DNA from: Cohnella lubricantis
GTDB taxonomy: Bacteria > Bacillota > Bacilli > Paenibacillales > Paenibacillaceae
Assembly: GCF_014212015.1 (NCBI RefSeq)
Contig: NZ_JACJVN010000058.1
Span: 1 to 34,775 of the forward strand
DNA: 34,775 nt
Direction of reading: 5' to 3'
Shown here: positions 1-7,341 of the stretch, one piece after another
Layout: each line of letters starts with the position of its first letter
Numbering within the stretch: position 1 is the first letter of the stretch
Notes under the pieces: generated by a model
Database searches by the model: none
What the model saw: the letters and a program-made list of their open reading frames with translations, nothing else
What the model was told of the DNA's origin: nothing
Translations under genes and position numbers: made by a program

Positions 1-793
1 CCGCCGCCGGCGCGGGGCGCAGCTCCGCGAGCGGCCGCCGCAGCACGCCGCCGACGACGACGGTGTCGGAGCCGGCGGGCGCTTGCGGCGGGAAGAAGCG
101 CGATGCGGGTACGACCTTGCCGCTTGGCGCGAGCAGTACGAATTCCGGGTCCGCCCCGATGACGGCGGATACCCCCGACGCGGTCTCCCGCTCCCAATTG
201 GCGGCAAAGGCGGAAGCCGCGAGCCGCAGCCCGTCCCTCTCCCCCGCCGAACGAGTCGATAGCTGCGGCGTCAATCCGACGATCAAACCGAATCTTCCGG
301 TTCTATCGAGCTTCCATTTTACCATACCCATATCGAGGCCTAGAATATAAAGCGCGCGCGCGGAAGCCCGCTTGAGCCTTCTAGTCAGCTGTTCACCGCG
401 ATAGCTGCCCAGCGGCGACGGACGGACGAACGCGCAGCCAAGACCGAACACCGCCACCTCGAACACATACTCATAACGCACCGTGCCCGCAGAGGAATGC
501 CATCGTCCCGCCGCAGCCTGATGTCCTGCCGAAGTCAGCTCCGCCGAGAAGCCTTCGCGGATCAGCCGTCGCTCGATCTCGCGTGGCTCCAACGCTTCGG
601 CGGCGGCTGCTCTCGCATTCCAGATCCACGCCCTTCCCGCTTGTCCGACATTCGGGAGTCCGCTGCCTGGAAACAAGAGAACGGCATCATCCGCGTCGAT
701 CTGAGAGTCCGGCCTTAACTGTTGAACACCGGACGGCATACGGCTCCACGGCATCGCCTCTCCGTATGTGTTCGCCCAAACTTTGCCCGCCAT
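1..793 (-). CDS. Amidoligase-like protein, spore-coat neighbourhood (partial, 3' end off window)
   Basis: This is an open frame running off the left edge, with 264 residues visible. It starts at an ATG (complement of 791-793) preceded by GGAGG at good spacing. The visible part contains an FVRPSPLGSYRGEQLTRR segment, then LGLDMGMVKWKLD, and near residue 220 the motif GADPEFVLLAPSGKVVPASRFF. A G-x-DPEF motif with this context is typical of the predicted COOH-NH2 ligase (phiEco32-like, type 2) family, whose Firmicute members sit beside YheC/YheD ATP-grasp coat proteins. The inferred role is peptide-bond or amide ligation on a spore surface component, which fits its place 257 bp downstream of cotE. 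The family assignment is from memory of the motif, and the C-terminal part cannot be checked. The substrate is unknown. Confidence 0.65.
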   Translation of the reverse strand, partial: MAGKVWANTYGEAMPWSRMPSGVQQLRPDSQIDADDAVLLFPGSGLPNVGQAGRAWIWNARAAAAEALEPREIERRLIREGFSAELTSAGHQAAAGRWHSSAGTVRYEYVFEVAVFGLGCAFVRPSPLGSYRGEQLTRRLKRASARALYILGLDMGMVKWKLDRTGRFGLIVGLTPQLSTRSAGERDGLRLAASAFAANWERETASGVSAVIGADPEFVLLAPSGKVVPASRFFPPQAPAGSDTVVVGGVLRRPLAELRPAPAA

Positions 794-865
794 ATTCCGC
801 TTCCTCCCGCCATACGCCGCACATTGATCCGTGTGCTGCAACTTCTAGGCTATATCGAGCAAAAC

Positions 866-917
866 GGGAAGGGCCGTCCCGCCGGCGGATGAACGCCGAA
901 GCCGAATGACCCTTCCC
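866..917 (-). other. Stem-loop between cotE and the amidoligase-like gene
   Basis: Arms GGGAAGGG (866-873) and CCCTTCCC (910-917) form an 8-bp inverted repeat. A second perfect hairpin, GATGCGGCC-CCGC-GGCCGCATC, follows at 930-951. Neither has a T-tract, so they may slow RNA decay or partly terminate cotE transcripts rather than act as standard terminators. The remainder of 794-1050 shows no convincing gene. Confidence 0.4.
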
Positions 918-1050
918 CGTATGCGCCCCGATGCGGCCCCGCGGCCGCATCCACAGAAATAGGCTTCTCCCGCTGTCCCGACAGGGCACTCGCCCTCGAT
1001 AATTCTCCCGTCTCGGCATAATCATAAGTACCGACCGCAGGCAGGGCCGC

Positions 1051-1611
1051 TTACAATTCGTCTTCGAGCAGATCCGAATCGAGGTCTTCGAAGTCACCGT
1101 CTTCCAGACCGAAGTCGGCGTCCTTGACGTCGTCATCGAAGGCGGACGGGTCCACGACGACAACGACCTTCGTCTCGGCGACCATCTCAACGGCATACTC
1201 GCGTTCGACCCGAATGATGACACTCGTTCCGTTCGAGCTGACCGTCGCTTCCACGCAGTTCGGCTCTTGCGTCGCTTCCGCGGACACCTCTTCGGTAGAC
1301 GAACGGTGACGGGGGTCTACATAAGACAGGGGCACGATCTCAGCGTAGGTGATCGTCTCTTTGGCCACGTCGGTTTGCGAATTCTTGTCATAGGAGTACC
1401 AGATGTTGATATCATAGGACCCAATGACTTCGACCCCGTTCCCCGCTCTGGCTGCTTCGTATTGGTGGTTGATAATCCACGCTCCCAGAATGCTGCTCGG
1501 ATGATGCGGCGGCGTAACGGTGTGTGTAACCGTAGAGAACTTCCGGCCTTTACCGCAAACCGCCTTCGTAATGATTTCTCTGCGCTGCAGCCGTTTATCC
1601 GCTAAAGCCAT
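1051..1611 (-). CDS. cotE: Outer spore coat morphogenetic protein CotE
   Basis: CotE directs assembly of the outer coat around the forespore. The protein (186 aa from the chosen start) carries the family core REIITKAVCGKGRKFS, HHPSSILGAWIINHQYEA, YDINIWYSYDKNSQT, QEPNCVEATVSSNGTSVIIRVERE and ETKVVVVVDPSAF, closely matching B. subtilis CotE along its length. The last ~25 residues are highly acidic (DDDVKDADFGLEDGDFEDLD), also a CotE hallmark needed for coat protein interactions. The start is ATG at 1611, preceded by GGAGGAGG. An ATG 18 bases upstream lies within that ribosome site and is unlikely. Mother-cell (sigma-E type) expression is expected from knowledge of the family. Confidence 0.95.
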   Translation of the reverse strand: MALADKRLQRREIITKAVCGKGRKFSTVTHTVTPPHHPSSILGAWIINHQYEAARAGNGVEVIGSYDINIWYSYDKNSQTDVAKETITYAEIVPLSYVDPRHRSSTEEVSAEATQEPNCVEATVSSNGTSVIIRVEREYAVEMVAETKVVVVVDPSAFDDDVKDADFGLEDGDFEDLDSDLLEDEL

Positions 1612-1645
1612 ACGGTAGACCTCCTCCATACAATCAAGTCAATTA

Positions 1646-1653
1646 AGTCTATG
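1646..1653 (-). promoter_or_regulatory. Weak candidate sigma-E -10 element for cotE
   Basis: On the minus strand CATAGACT lies about 35 bp before the cotE start and matches six of eight positions of the sigma-E -10 consensus CATACAMT. No good -35 element is visible at the right distance, so this is tentative. Confidence 0.25.
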
Positions 1654-1706
1654 CAGGACATTCGTCTAGAGTGACAAAAATGTATCCGTGCACTAGAGGT
1701 TCCGAT

Positions 1707-2678
1707 TCATTGTATGACTTGATTCGGAGAAGATGACCGTTGTTTTTTCTCCCGCATTGCGATGGATAGGAACCGTCTGAGCTCACGGCATAAGGAGAAC
1801 AGGGCGGCTCGCGTCTCGAACTCCTCCCTCGTGCTCGGCAGCTCCATCCGTTTGAATTGCTGCTCCAGCCTAGCGAGCTCACGCTCGGTGTTGCCTTCGT
1901 AATATTCCGATCGCACGTCAACGGACAAGCGTTCGAATAATGCCGCAATATCTAGCGCCTGCGGTACCCGCTGCGAGACAATTGCGACCGATTCCATCAT
2001 CAATTCGATCGAATCCAGCTGCTGGCGGCGCATGTGAAAATAGAGCAGCCACGGCTCGTTCTGCTGGACGAACCGGTTCTCTTGGGCGCGCTTCGCAACG
2101 GCAACCCCTCTCTCGATGGCGGATTCGGCATCTAGCATCTCGCCTCCGCTCCATACAATCTCAGGGTCGCGAAGATAACTCGCCATCCCCGCGAATACCC
2201 CGGAGAAACTCTCCTCCGTCCTGCTCCGCAGCGATTCCAGTGTCTTGCTCTCCTTCGGCATATAAGCCAGATTGAGCAGCGTCGCGATGCCGAGCCCGAT
2301 CAAGAGCAGCGCGATCTCATTGCCGATGGACGCCCAACTGATGTCGCCGCTCCCGAACAGGTGGAACACGACGACAGCGCCAGTGACGACGCCGGCGCTG
2401 AAGCCGAAGCGGGCGACAACCGGGAAAGCCAGCAGAATATAGACGGATAACACCCAAATATGGAATCCGAAAAAGTAGAACAGCATTGAAGCGACGCCAA
2501 GGCCGACGACCGAAGCTCCAAACCGGGCGAAGACGGTTCGCAGCCCCCGCCAGCGGGTCGTGTCTACGCCCATGATGGCCAGTATGCCCGCCGATAGCGG
2601 ATTGTCCAATTGAAGCAGCGTCGCAGCATAGATAGCGGCAAGCGTCGCGACGGCTGTCTTGATGACGCGATATCCCAT
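1707..2678 (-). CDS. Aromatic acid exporter family membrane protein
   Basis: A 323-residue protein with an N-terminal membrane half (about residues 1-140). Hydrophobic segments include VIKTAVATLAAIYAATLL, FARFGASVVGLGVASMLFYFF, IWVLSVYILLAFPVVARF and IGNEIALLLIGLGIATLLNLAY. A soluble helical C-terminal half (about 145-310) follows. This architecture and the GYRVIKTAVAT start are those of the ArAE_1 / ArAE_1_C (former DUF939, YqjA-like) family, thought to be inner-membrane transporters of the fusaric acid resistance superfamily. The substrate is unknown. The start is preceded by a modest AGGAGA site. It lies downstream of the M32 carboxypeptidase, separated by a likely terminator, so it may have its own promoter. 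Confidence 0.8.
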   Translation of the reverse strand: MGYRVIKTAVATLAAIYAATLLQLDNPLSAGILAIMGVDTTRWRGLRTVFARFGASVVGLGVASMLFYFFGFHIWVLSVYILLAFPVVARFGFSAGVVTGAVVVFHLFGSGDISWASIGNEIALLLIGLGIATLLNLAYMPKESKTLESLRSRTEESFSGVFAGMASYLRDPEIVWSGGEMLDAESAIERGVAVAKRAQENRFVQQNEPWLLYFHMRRQQLDSIELMMESVAIVSQRVPQALDIAALFERLSVDVRSEYYEGNTERELARLEQQFKRMELPSTREEFETRAALFSLCRELRRFLSIAMREKKQRSSSPNQVIQ

Positions 2679-2713
2679 CTTCTCCTGATCTCCTCGAAGC
2701 TCGTTAAACGCAC

Positions 2714-2740
2714 AAAAGCGGGCCGGGAAGCGGCTCCCGC
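2714..2740 (-). terminator. Probable intrinsic terminator of the M32 carboxypeptidase gene
   Basis: Read on the minus strand, GCGGG and CCCGC arms enclose a GC-rich inner stem and are followed by CTTTTGTG. It lies 36-62 bp after the M32 stop codon. The T-run is short, so termination may be partial. Confidence 0.5.
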
Positions 2741-2775
2741 AAGGGAAGACCGTCTCCTCTGCCCGCCTGGCGTGT

Positions 2776-4284
2776 TTAGCCGAGCCGGTATATGTCGCGG
2801 AACTTCGTCTCCAGATAATCGCACAGATACGACGATTGGAGCGGCTCGCCGCTGATGTTTAGGATGATCTCGGACGGATCGAGCATCTTGCCGTGGCGGT
2901 AGATGTTCTCCGTCAGCCATCCCTTCAGCGGCTGAAGCTCGCCGCGCGCAATCTGGCCGTCCAGATCCGGGAGCTTCGACTTCGCGGTATTAAGCATCTG
3001 CGCAGCGTACATATTGCCGAGCGAATAGGAAGGGAAGTAGCCGAAGGAGCCGCCGGACCAGTGCACATCCTGCAGCACGCCCTCCGAATCGTTCTTCGGC
3101 ACGACGCCGAGCGCTTCCTTATACTTGGCATTCCAGACTTCCGGAAGGTCGCGAACGGCCAGACCTTCATTAAATAACATTTTCTCAATCTCGTATCGGA
3201 TCATGATGTGCAGGTTGTACGTCAATTCGTCCGCTTCAATGCGGATGAGCGACGGCTCCGAGACGTTGATGCCGCGGTAGAACGCTTCTGCCGTCACGTT
3301 GTCGAACTGTCCCGGGAAGTGCTTCTGCAATTCCGGGAAGTACCGCTGCCAGAAGCCGCGGCTGCGGCCGATCATATTCTCCCACAAGCGGGATTGCGAT
3401 TCGTGAATGCCCATCGAAGTGCCTGTCGCGAGCGGCGTTCTGGCAAGCTCCTGCGAGATATTCTGCTCATAGAGAGCATGGCCGCCTTCATGGATCGTGC
3501 TGAACAAGGCGCTGGGCAGATCGTGCTCGTAGTAATGCGTCGTAATGCGAACATCGCCGATGCTGAGCCCCGTCGCGAATGGGTGAACGGTCTCGTCCAG
3601 ACGTCCCGCTTCGAAGTCGTAGCCCATCTGCTTCAGGATGAAGCGGCTGAGCTTCTTCTGCGCTTCGATGTCGAACTTGCTCTGCAGGAACGAGGTGTCC
3701 GGCCGGTCGCCTCTCGCCCGGATCGCTTCAGCCAGCGGCACCAGGCGCGATCTCAGCTCGCCGAACAACCGATCCAATTCCGGCGTCGTCATCCCCGGCT
3801 CGTACATGTCGAGCAGCGTATCGTACGGCGTGCCTCTGACGCCCCAATACTCGATAAATTGGCGATTCATCTCGACGATGCGTTCCAAGTACTTGGAGAA
3901 TCCGGCAAAATCATTCTCATCCTTCGCCACTTCCCAAGCGGACTCCGATTGGGAGGTTAAGATGACGTACTCCTTGAACAATTCCGGAGGCAGCTTGCGG
4001 TTGCGGTCGAATTCCTTGCGCGTCTCCTCTACCAGTCTGCGATCGATCGCGCTAAGCGCTGCGTATGTATCCGGCTGTCCCAGCTTCTCCAGCAATTCTC
4101 CCATCTCATCGGACGTCGAGAGCCGGAACATATCGTCCGACAACGCGCCGACTGCTTCGGAGCGGAATTCGATGCCTTTGCGCGGAGCGCCCGTCCGCAT
4201 ATCCCAATAGACAAGTCCTAGAATCTCAGAGTACTGCTTCAGCTTCGTCGTTAATTCGCGAAACTTTGTCAACGTATCCGCCAT
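2776..4284 (-). CDS. Carboxypeptidase M32 (thermostable carboxypeptidase 1)
   Basis: This is a zinc metallocarboxypeptidase that removes C-terminal residues from peptides, with a broad preference except against proline. It has 502 residues, the usual length of the family. The sequence shows VYWDMRTGAP near the N-terminus, ETVHPFATGL at about 231-240, the zinc motif HEGGH at 265-269 and HESQSRLWEN at 294-303, which supplies the third ligand glutamate. There is no signal peptide, so it is cytoplasmic. It starts at an ATG with a GGGAGAGG ribosome site. Its promoter appears to overlap that of the divergent iron-sulfur/carbonic anhydrase operon. It corresponds to B. subtilis YpwA. Confidence 0.95.
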   Translation of the reverse strand: MADTLTKFRELTTKLKQYSEILGLVYWDMRTGAPRKGIEFRSEAVGALSDDMFRLSTSDEMGELLEKLGQPDTYAALSAIDRRLVEETRKEFDRNRKLPPELFKEYVILTSQSESAWEVAKDENDFAGFSKYLERIVEMNRQFIEYWGVRGTPYDTLLDMYEPGMTTPELDRLFGELRSRLVPLAEAIRARGDRPDTSFLQSKFDIEAQKKLSRFILKQMGYDFEAGRLDETVHPFATGLSIGDVRITTHYYEHDLPSALFSTIHEGGHALYEQNISQELARTPLATGTSMGIHESQSRLWENMIGRSRGFWQRYFPELQKHFPGQFDNVTAEAFYRGINVSEPSLIRIEADELTYNLHIMIRYEIEKMLFNEGLAVRDLPEVWNAKYKEALGVVPKNDSEGVLQDVHWSGGSFGYFPSYSLGNMYAAQMLNTAKSKLPDLDGQIARGELQPLKGWLTENIYRHGKMLDPSEIILNISGEPLQSSYLCDYLETKFRDIYRLG

Positions 4285-4321
4285 ATGTATTCAACCTCTC
4301 CCATTGATATCACAATCTAAC

Positions 4322-4350
4322 TTGATCATAACTCCCATGAAATCTATAAT
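4322..4350 (+). promoter_or_regulatory. Sigma-A promoter for the HesB-like/carbonic anhydrase operon
   Basis: TTGATC (4322-4327) and TATAAT (4345-4350) are separated by 17 bp. This gives a transcription start near 4357 and a leader of about 47 bases to the preferred GTG start at 4404. Confidence 0.7.
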
Positions 4351-4353
4351 CAA
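4325..4353 (-). promoter_or_regulatory. Sigma-A promoter for the M32 carboxypeptidase gene
   Basis: On the minus strand TTGATT (complement of 4348-4353) and TATGAT (complement of 4325-4330) are separated by exactly 17 bp. The start codon is about 40 bp further on. The elements interleave with the opposite promoter at 4322-4350. Confidence 0.6.
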
Positions 4354-4403
4354 CATAACGTAAGGTTGGCTTTATTATGGTAGAGCGAAGGAGTGTGAAT
4401 GGG

Positions 4404-4745
4404 GTGAGAATAAGCTGGAGCGAGCAGGCGGTCCAAGCGATTCGCGAGCAGCTCGACGCCGATTCAATCGCGCTGCGGCTGGTTTATGATACAGAAGGCT
4501 GCGGCTGCGCGGTGAACGGCGTTACGGCATTGTGGGCTGTCGCTGCCCCGCAAGCAGACGATGTTCAAGCCGAAGGCGGGCCGATCGCGGTTTGGTACGA
4601 TAAGCAGCAGGAGATATTCTGGGATGAGGAGCTTCGGATCTCTTATGCTCCGGAACGCCGAACCTTCGTGCTGGCGAGCGACGGACAGATCTATTCGAAC
4701 CGGCTGCCGGTTCAAGACCGCAGAGGCCTTCCTATCGCGGAATAA
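4404..4745 (+). CDS. HesB-like (YqkB-type) iron-sulfur biosynthesis family protein
   Basis: A small soluble protein (113 aa) with LRLVYDTEGCGCAVNGVTALW, which closely resembles B. subtilis YqkB (LALKYDTEGCGCAVSGV). The two cysteines in EGCGCAV are conserved, while the C-terminal CGCG motif of classical A-type scaffolds is absent, so true iron-sulfur transfer is uncertain. I chose the GTG at 4404 because AAGGAG lies about 10 bases upstream and the protein then aligns with the start of YqkB. The in-frame ATG at 4377 would add nine residues that include the ribosome site itself. It is transcribed with the carbonic anhydrase 32 bp downstream. Confidence 0.75.
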   Translation: MRISWSEQAVQAIREQLDADSIALRLVYDTEGCGCAVNGVTALWAVAAPQADDVQAEGGPIAVWYDKQQEIFWDEELRISYAPERRTFVLASDGQIYSNRLPVQDRRGLPIAE

Positions 4746-4777
4746 TCCAATTCATAGATCGCAAGGAGGAGTTACAT

Positions 4778-5368
4778 ATGAGAAGAGTGGATGAGATTCT
4801 CGCCCATAACCGAGCGTTCGTCGAAGGACGGGAGTACGAGCAATTCTGGCCGACTGAGCCGAAGGGCAAGCGTGTCGTTATCGTCAGCTGCATGGATACG
4901 CGCCTGACCGAGCTGTTGCCGAAGGCATTCAACGTTCAAAGCGGGGACGCTAAGATCATCAAGAATGCCGGCGCGATCATTACCGCCCCCTTCGGCAACA
5001 TCATACGGAGCATCATCGTGGCGCTGTACGAGTTGAACGCGAACGAGGTCATCATCTGCGGGCACCATGATTGCGGCATGACGGGCATCAATCCGAAGAC
5101 GGTTGTCGGGCATATGATCGAGCGAGGCGTGTCCAAGGAAGTCATCCGAACGCTGCACCACTCCGGCGTCGACTTCGACCGTTGGCTGACCGGCTTCGAG
5201 AACGTGAAGTCGAGTGTGGAGAATAGCGTGGATATTGTCCGCAAGCATCCGCTGCTCCCGCCAGGAACGCCGGTCCACGGCATGATCATCGATCCTTCGA
5301 CCGGCGAGCTGGAATGGGTCGTCGACGGCTACGACTATCTAGCGCACACGGATCCAGAGGCTGAATAA
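4778..5368 (+). CDS. Beta-class carbonic anhydrase
   Basis: This enzyme interconverts CO2 and bicarbonate in the cytoplasm. The 196-residue protein shows the beta-class zinc site: C38 and the D40-x-R42 dyad in SCMDTRL, then H96 and C99 in CGHHDCGM. The overall sequence resembles the YtiB subgroup, including the C-terminal VHGMIIDPSTGELEWVVDGY. The start has an excellent AAGGAGGAG site seven bases upstream. It is the second gene of an operon with the HesB-like gene and is followed by a strong terminator. Confidence 0.93.
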   Translation: MRRVDEILAHNRAFVEGREYEQFWPTEPKGKRVVIVSCMDTRLTELLPKAFNVQSGDAKIIKNAGAIITAPFGNIIRSIIVALYELNANEVIICGHHDCGMTGINPKTVVGHMIERGVSKEVIRTLHHSGVDFDRWLTGFENVKSSVENSVDIVRKHPLLPPGTPVHGMIIDPSTGELEWVVDGYDYLAHTDPEAE

Positions 5369-5373
5369 TCGGC

Positions 5374-5406
5374 AATCGGCCCCCTGTTGGGAGGCCGATT
5401 TTTTTT
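5374..5406 (+). terminator. Intrinsic terminator of the carbonic anhydrase operon
   Basis: The 8-bp stem AATCGGCC (5374-5381) / GGCCGATT (5393-5400) carries extra C-G pairing at the loop and is followed by an eight-base T-run. It begins just after the stop codon. Confidence 0.92.
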
Positions 5407-5435
5407 ATATGTGGTTGCCCGGCGCCGCGGGCGTG

Positions 5436-6174
5436 GAGTTAGTTCGTTCGCCGACTAATTCTGCCCCGCACGCCGCTCCGATGGCCGAGTTAGTTCGTTC
5501 GCCGACTAATTCTGCCTCGCACGCCGCTCCGATGGCCGAGTTAGTTCGTTCGCCGACTAATTCTGCCTCATTCGTCGCTTCCTGCACCGAGTTAGTTCGT
5601 TTGCAAACTAATTCTGCCTCGCACGCCGCTCCGATGGCCGAGTTAGTTCGTTTGCCGACTAATTCTGCCTTATTCGACGCTTCCTGCACCGAGTTAGTTC
5701 GTTTGCCGACTAATTCCATCTTGCCTGCCACTACGCGCGCTGAGTTAGTTCGTTCGCAGACTAATTCTGCCTCATTCGTCGCTCTCTGCACCGAGTTAGT
5801 TCGTTTGCCGACTAATTCCATCTTGCCTGCCACTCCGATGGCCGAGTTAGTTCGTTTGCAGACTAATTTGCCTCATTCGTCGCTTTCTGCACCGAGTTAG
5901 TTCGTTTGCAAACTAATTCCATCTTGCCTGCCACTACGCGCGCTGAGTTAGTTCGTTCGCAGACTAATTCTGCCTCATTCGTCGCTTCCTGCACCGAGTT
6001 AGTTCGTTTGCCGACTAATTCCATCTTGCCTGCCACTACGCGCGCTGAGTTAGTTCGTTCGCAGACTAATTCTGCCTCATTCGTCGCTTTCTGCACCGAG
6101 TTAGTTCGTTTGCCGACTAATTCTGTCTCGCACGCCGCTCCGATGGCCGAGTTAGTTCGTTCGCAGACTAATTC
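5436..6174. repeat. 51-bp tandem repeat array, 15 copies of a 26-nt core
   Basis: Cores start at 5436, 5487, 5538, 5589, 5640, 5691, 5742, 5793, 5844, 5894, 5945, 5996, 6047, 6098 and 6149. The period is exactly 51 bp apart from one 50-bp unit (5844-5893). Each core is GAGTTAGTT, then eight nearly fixed bases (CGTTYGCM), then RACTAATTC, an imperfect inverted repeat. The 25-bp segments between cores fall into only three types: A (ends CGCTCCGATGGCC), B (ends GCTTCCTGCACC) and C (starts CATCTTGCCTGCC). Their order is A A B A B C B C' B C B C B A. The array fills the gap between the carbonic anhydrase terminator and the DUF309 stop codon. Spacers recur and no cas genes are near, so it is not a CRISPR. 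I saw no full core elsewhere in the window. Confidence 0.95.
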
Positions 6175-6189
6175 TGCCTTCAGCCGACT

Positions 6190-6756
6190 CTATGCATCGT
6201 CCTCGCTGGTGTGCCGCCTCTTCTCCCGCTCCTGCGCCTTCTCGCGCGCGGCGGCGGCGCGGGCGTCGATCACCTCCGCCCGATCGCGCAGCGCGTGGCG
6301 GTCGATTAGCTCGCGCGCTACCTGATCGCCAGGCGCGCCCCAAGCCCAGCCGCGCGCCGACGCCGCTTGCCGGGCTAGCCGCAGCAGCTCCGGATCGGTG
6401 ATCGGCAGCTCAAGGTCCGAATAGGCGACGCCATTCGGTCCTCCCCACGCCGCAAGCCGATCCCGCAGCACGCCGGCCAGCCGCCGGCCGTCCAGCCCGA
6501 TGCCGTCCATGGCGGCCGGGTCTACCTCCCGCGCGGCCTTCGCCAGCAGCTTGTAGGCGCCGGCGCTGTTGCCGCGCCGGGCATGATACTGCGCGACGGC
6601 GACGCGCACGAGAACAAGCCAGCAGTTCTCCTGCGGCTTACCCTTCTCTTTTTTCCACAAGGCTTCCATCCATTCGTGGCATTCGAAGTAATCCCGCGAA
6701 CCGAAATATTCCGCCAGATAGGCGATAAACTCTTCAGGGTACGGAAATAATGTCAT
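6190..6756 (-). CDS. DUF309 domain-containing protein
   Basis: This is a 188-residue helical protein with the DUF309 signature near the N-terminus, EYFGSRDYFECHEWMEALWKKEKG, followed by LVLVRVAVAQYHARRGNSAGAYKLLAKA. The family resembles a small helical repeat fold and its molecular role is unknown. The start chosen is the ATG at 6756, with AAGGAG ten bases upstream. An upstream ATG at 6867 would add 37 residues unlike the family. The C-terminal tail (ARAAAAREKAQEREKRRHTSEDDA) is charged and low-complexity. The stop codon lies only 15 bp from the last core of the tandem array, which therefore occupies its 3' flank. Confidence 0.8.
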   Translation of the reverse strand: MTLFPYPEEFIAYLAEYFGSRDYFECHEWMEALWKKEKGKPQENCWLVLVRVAVAQYHARRGNSAGAYKLLAKAAREVDPAAMDGIGLDGRRLAGVLRDRLAAWGGPNGVAYSDLELPITDPELLRLARQAASARGWAWGAPGDQVARELIDRHALRDRAEVIDARAAAAREKAQEREKRRHTSEDDA

Positions 6757-6897
6757 CAAGCTTCTGCTCCTTACGCCAATCTCCTTCAAGAATAACGCAA
6801 TTTCGACGAGACGGCACGTTCTTCCTGAAACCATAGGCTCGTCCGCTCGTATAGCTCTATTGTACAAACTACAGATAGACAGAAGGAGTTATGCACC

Positions 6898-7335
6898 ATG
6901 TGGAAAAAAGCTTTGCTCTTGTTCAGCCTGCTCGCCTTCACGGTAGTGATCAGCGTGCCAGCCGATCAAGCGGACGCTGCGCGCAAATCGTTCAGCTCCG
7001 GCAAGAAGTCCTACTCCCAAACGCCGAGCAAATCAACCGATAACGTCTCCAAGACGACGACCGGTACCAAGACGAATACCGGAGCTGCAGCCGGAACGAC
7101 TGCTCAGCGCGGCTTCTTCAGCGGCGGCAGCTTGATGAAAGGTCTGATGATCGGCGGCATCGCCGGCCTGCTCTTCGGCAGCATGTTCAGCGGCATGGGC
7201 GGCTTCGGGGACTTCTTAGGCCTCATCGTCAACGTGCTCGCGATCATTGTTCTGATCTCCATCATCCGAGCCGTGTTCAATTCGTTCCGGCGCAACAAGA
7301 ACCAGCAGCGTCCGGACGACTCCCGCAGGTGGTAA
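6898..7335 (+). CDS. Glycine-rich membrane protein, Tim44-like N-terminal region only
   Basis: The 145-residue protein begins with a signal-like segment (KKALLLFSLLAFTVVISVPADQADAA). A Ser/Thr/Lys-rich linker follows (about 29-72), then RGFFSGGSLMKGLMIGGIAGLLFGSMFSGMGGFGDFLGLIVNVLAIIVLISIIRAVF with two hydrophobic segments, and a basic tail. The RGFFSGG...GGIAGLLFGSMF stretch resembles the membrane-proximal part of bacterial proteins annotated as Tim44-like, but the Tim44 domain itself is absent. The function is unknown. The start is supported by GAAGGAG about ten bases upstream. YxcD follows seven bases after the stop, so the two are probably co-transcribed. Confidence 0.75.
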   Translation: MWKKALLLFSLLAFTVVISVPADQADAARKSFSSGKKSYSQTPSKSTDNVSKTTTGTKTNTGAAAGTTAQRGFFSGGSLMKGLMIGGIAGLLFGSMFSGMGGFGDFLGLIVNVLAIIVLISIIRAVFNSFRRNKNQQRPDDSRRW

Positions 7336-7341
7336 GCCGAC

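Noticed and set aside
687..1223. A minus-strand frame overlapping cotE and the amidoligase-like gene
   Set aside because: It is out of frame with both supported genes and its residue composition is that of a shadow.
5436..6174. The array as a CRISPR
   Set aside because: The 25-bp spacers belong to three recurring types rather than being unique, the cores vary, and no cas gene is near.
5409..6325. Repeat-encoded proteins on either strand of the array
   Set aside because: Frames are open on both strands only because the period is 51. The 50-bp unit shifts both, no ribosome site is present, and one frame would run into the DUF309 gene antisense.
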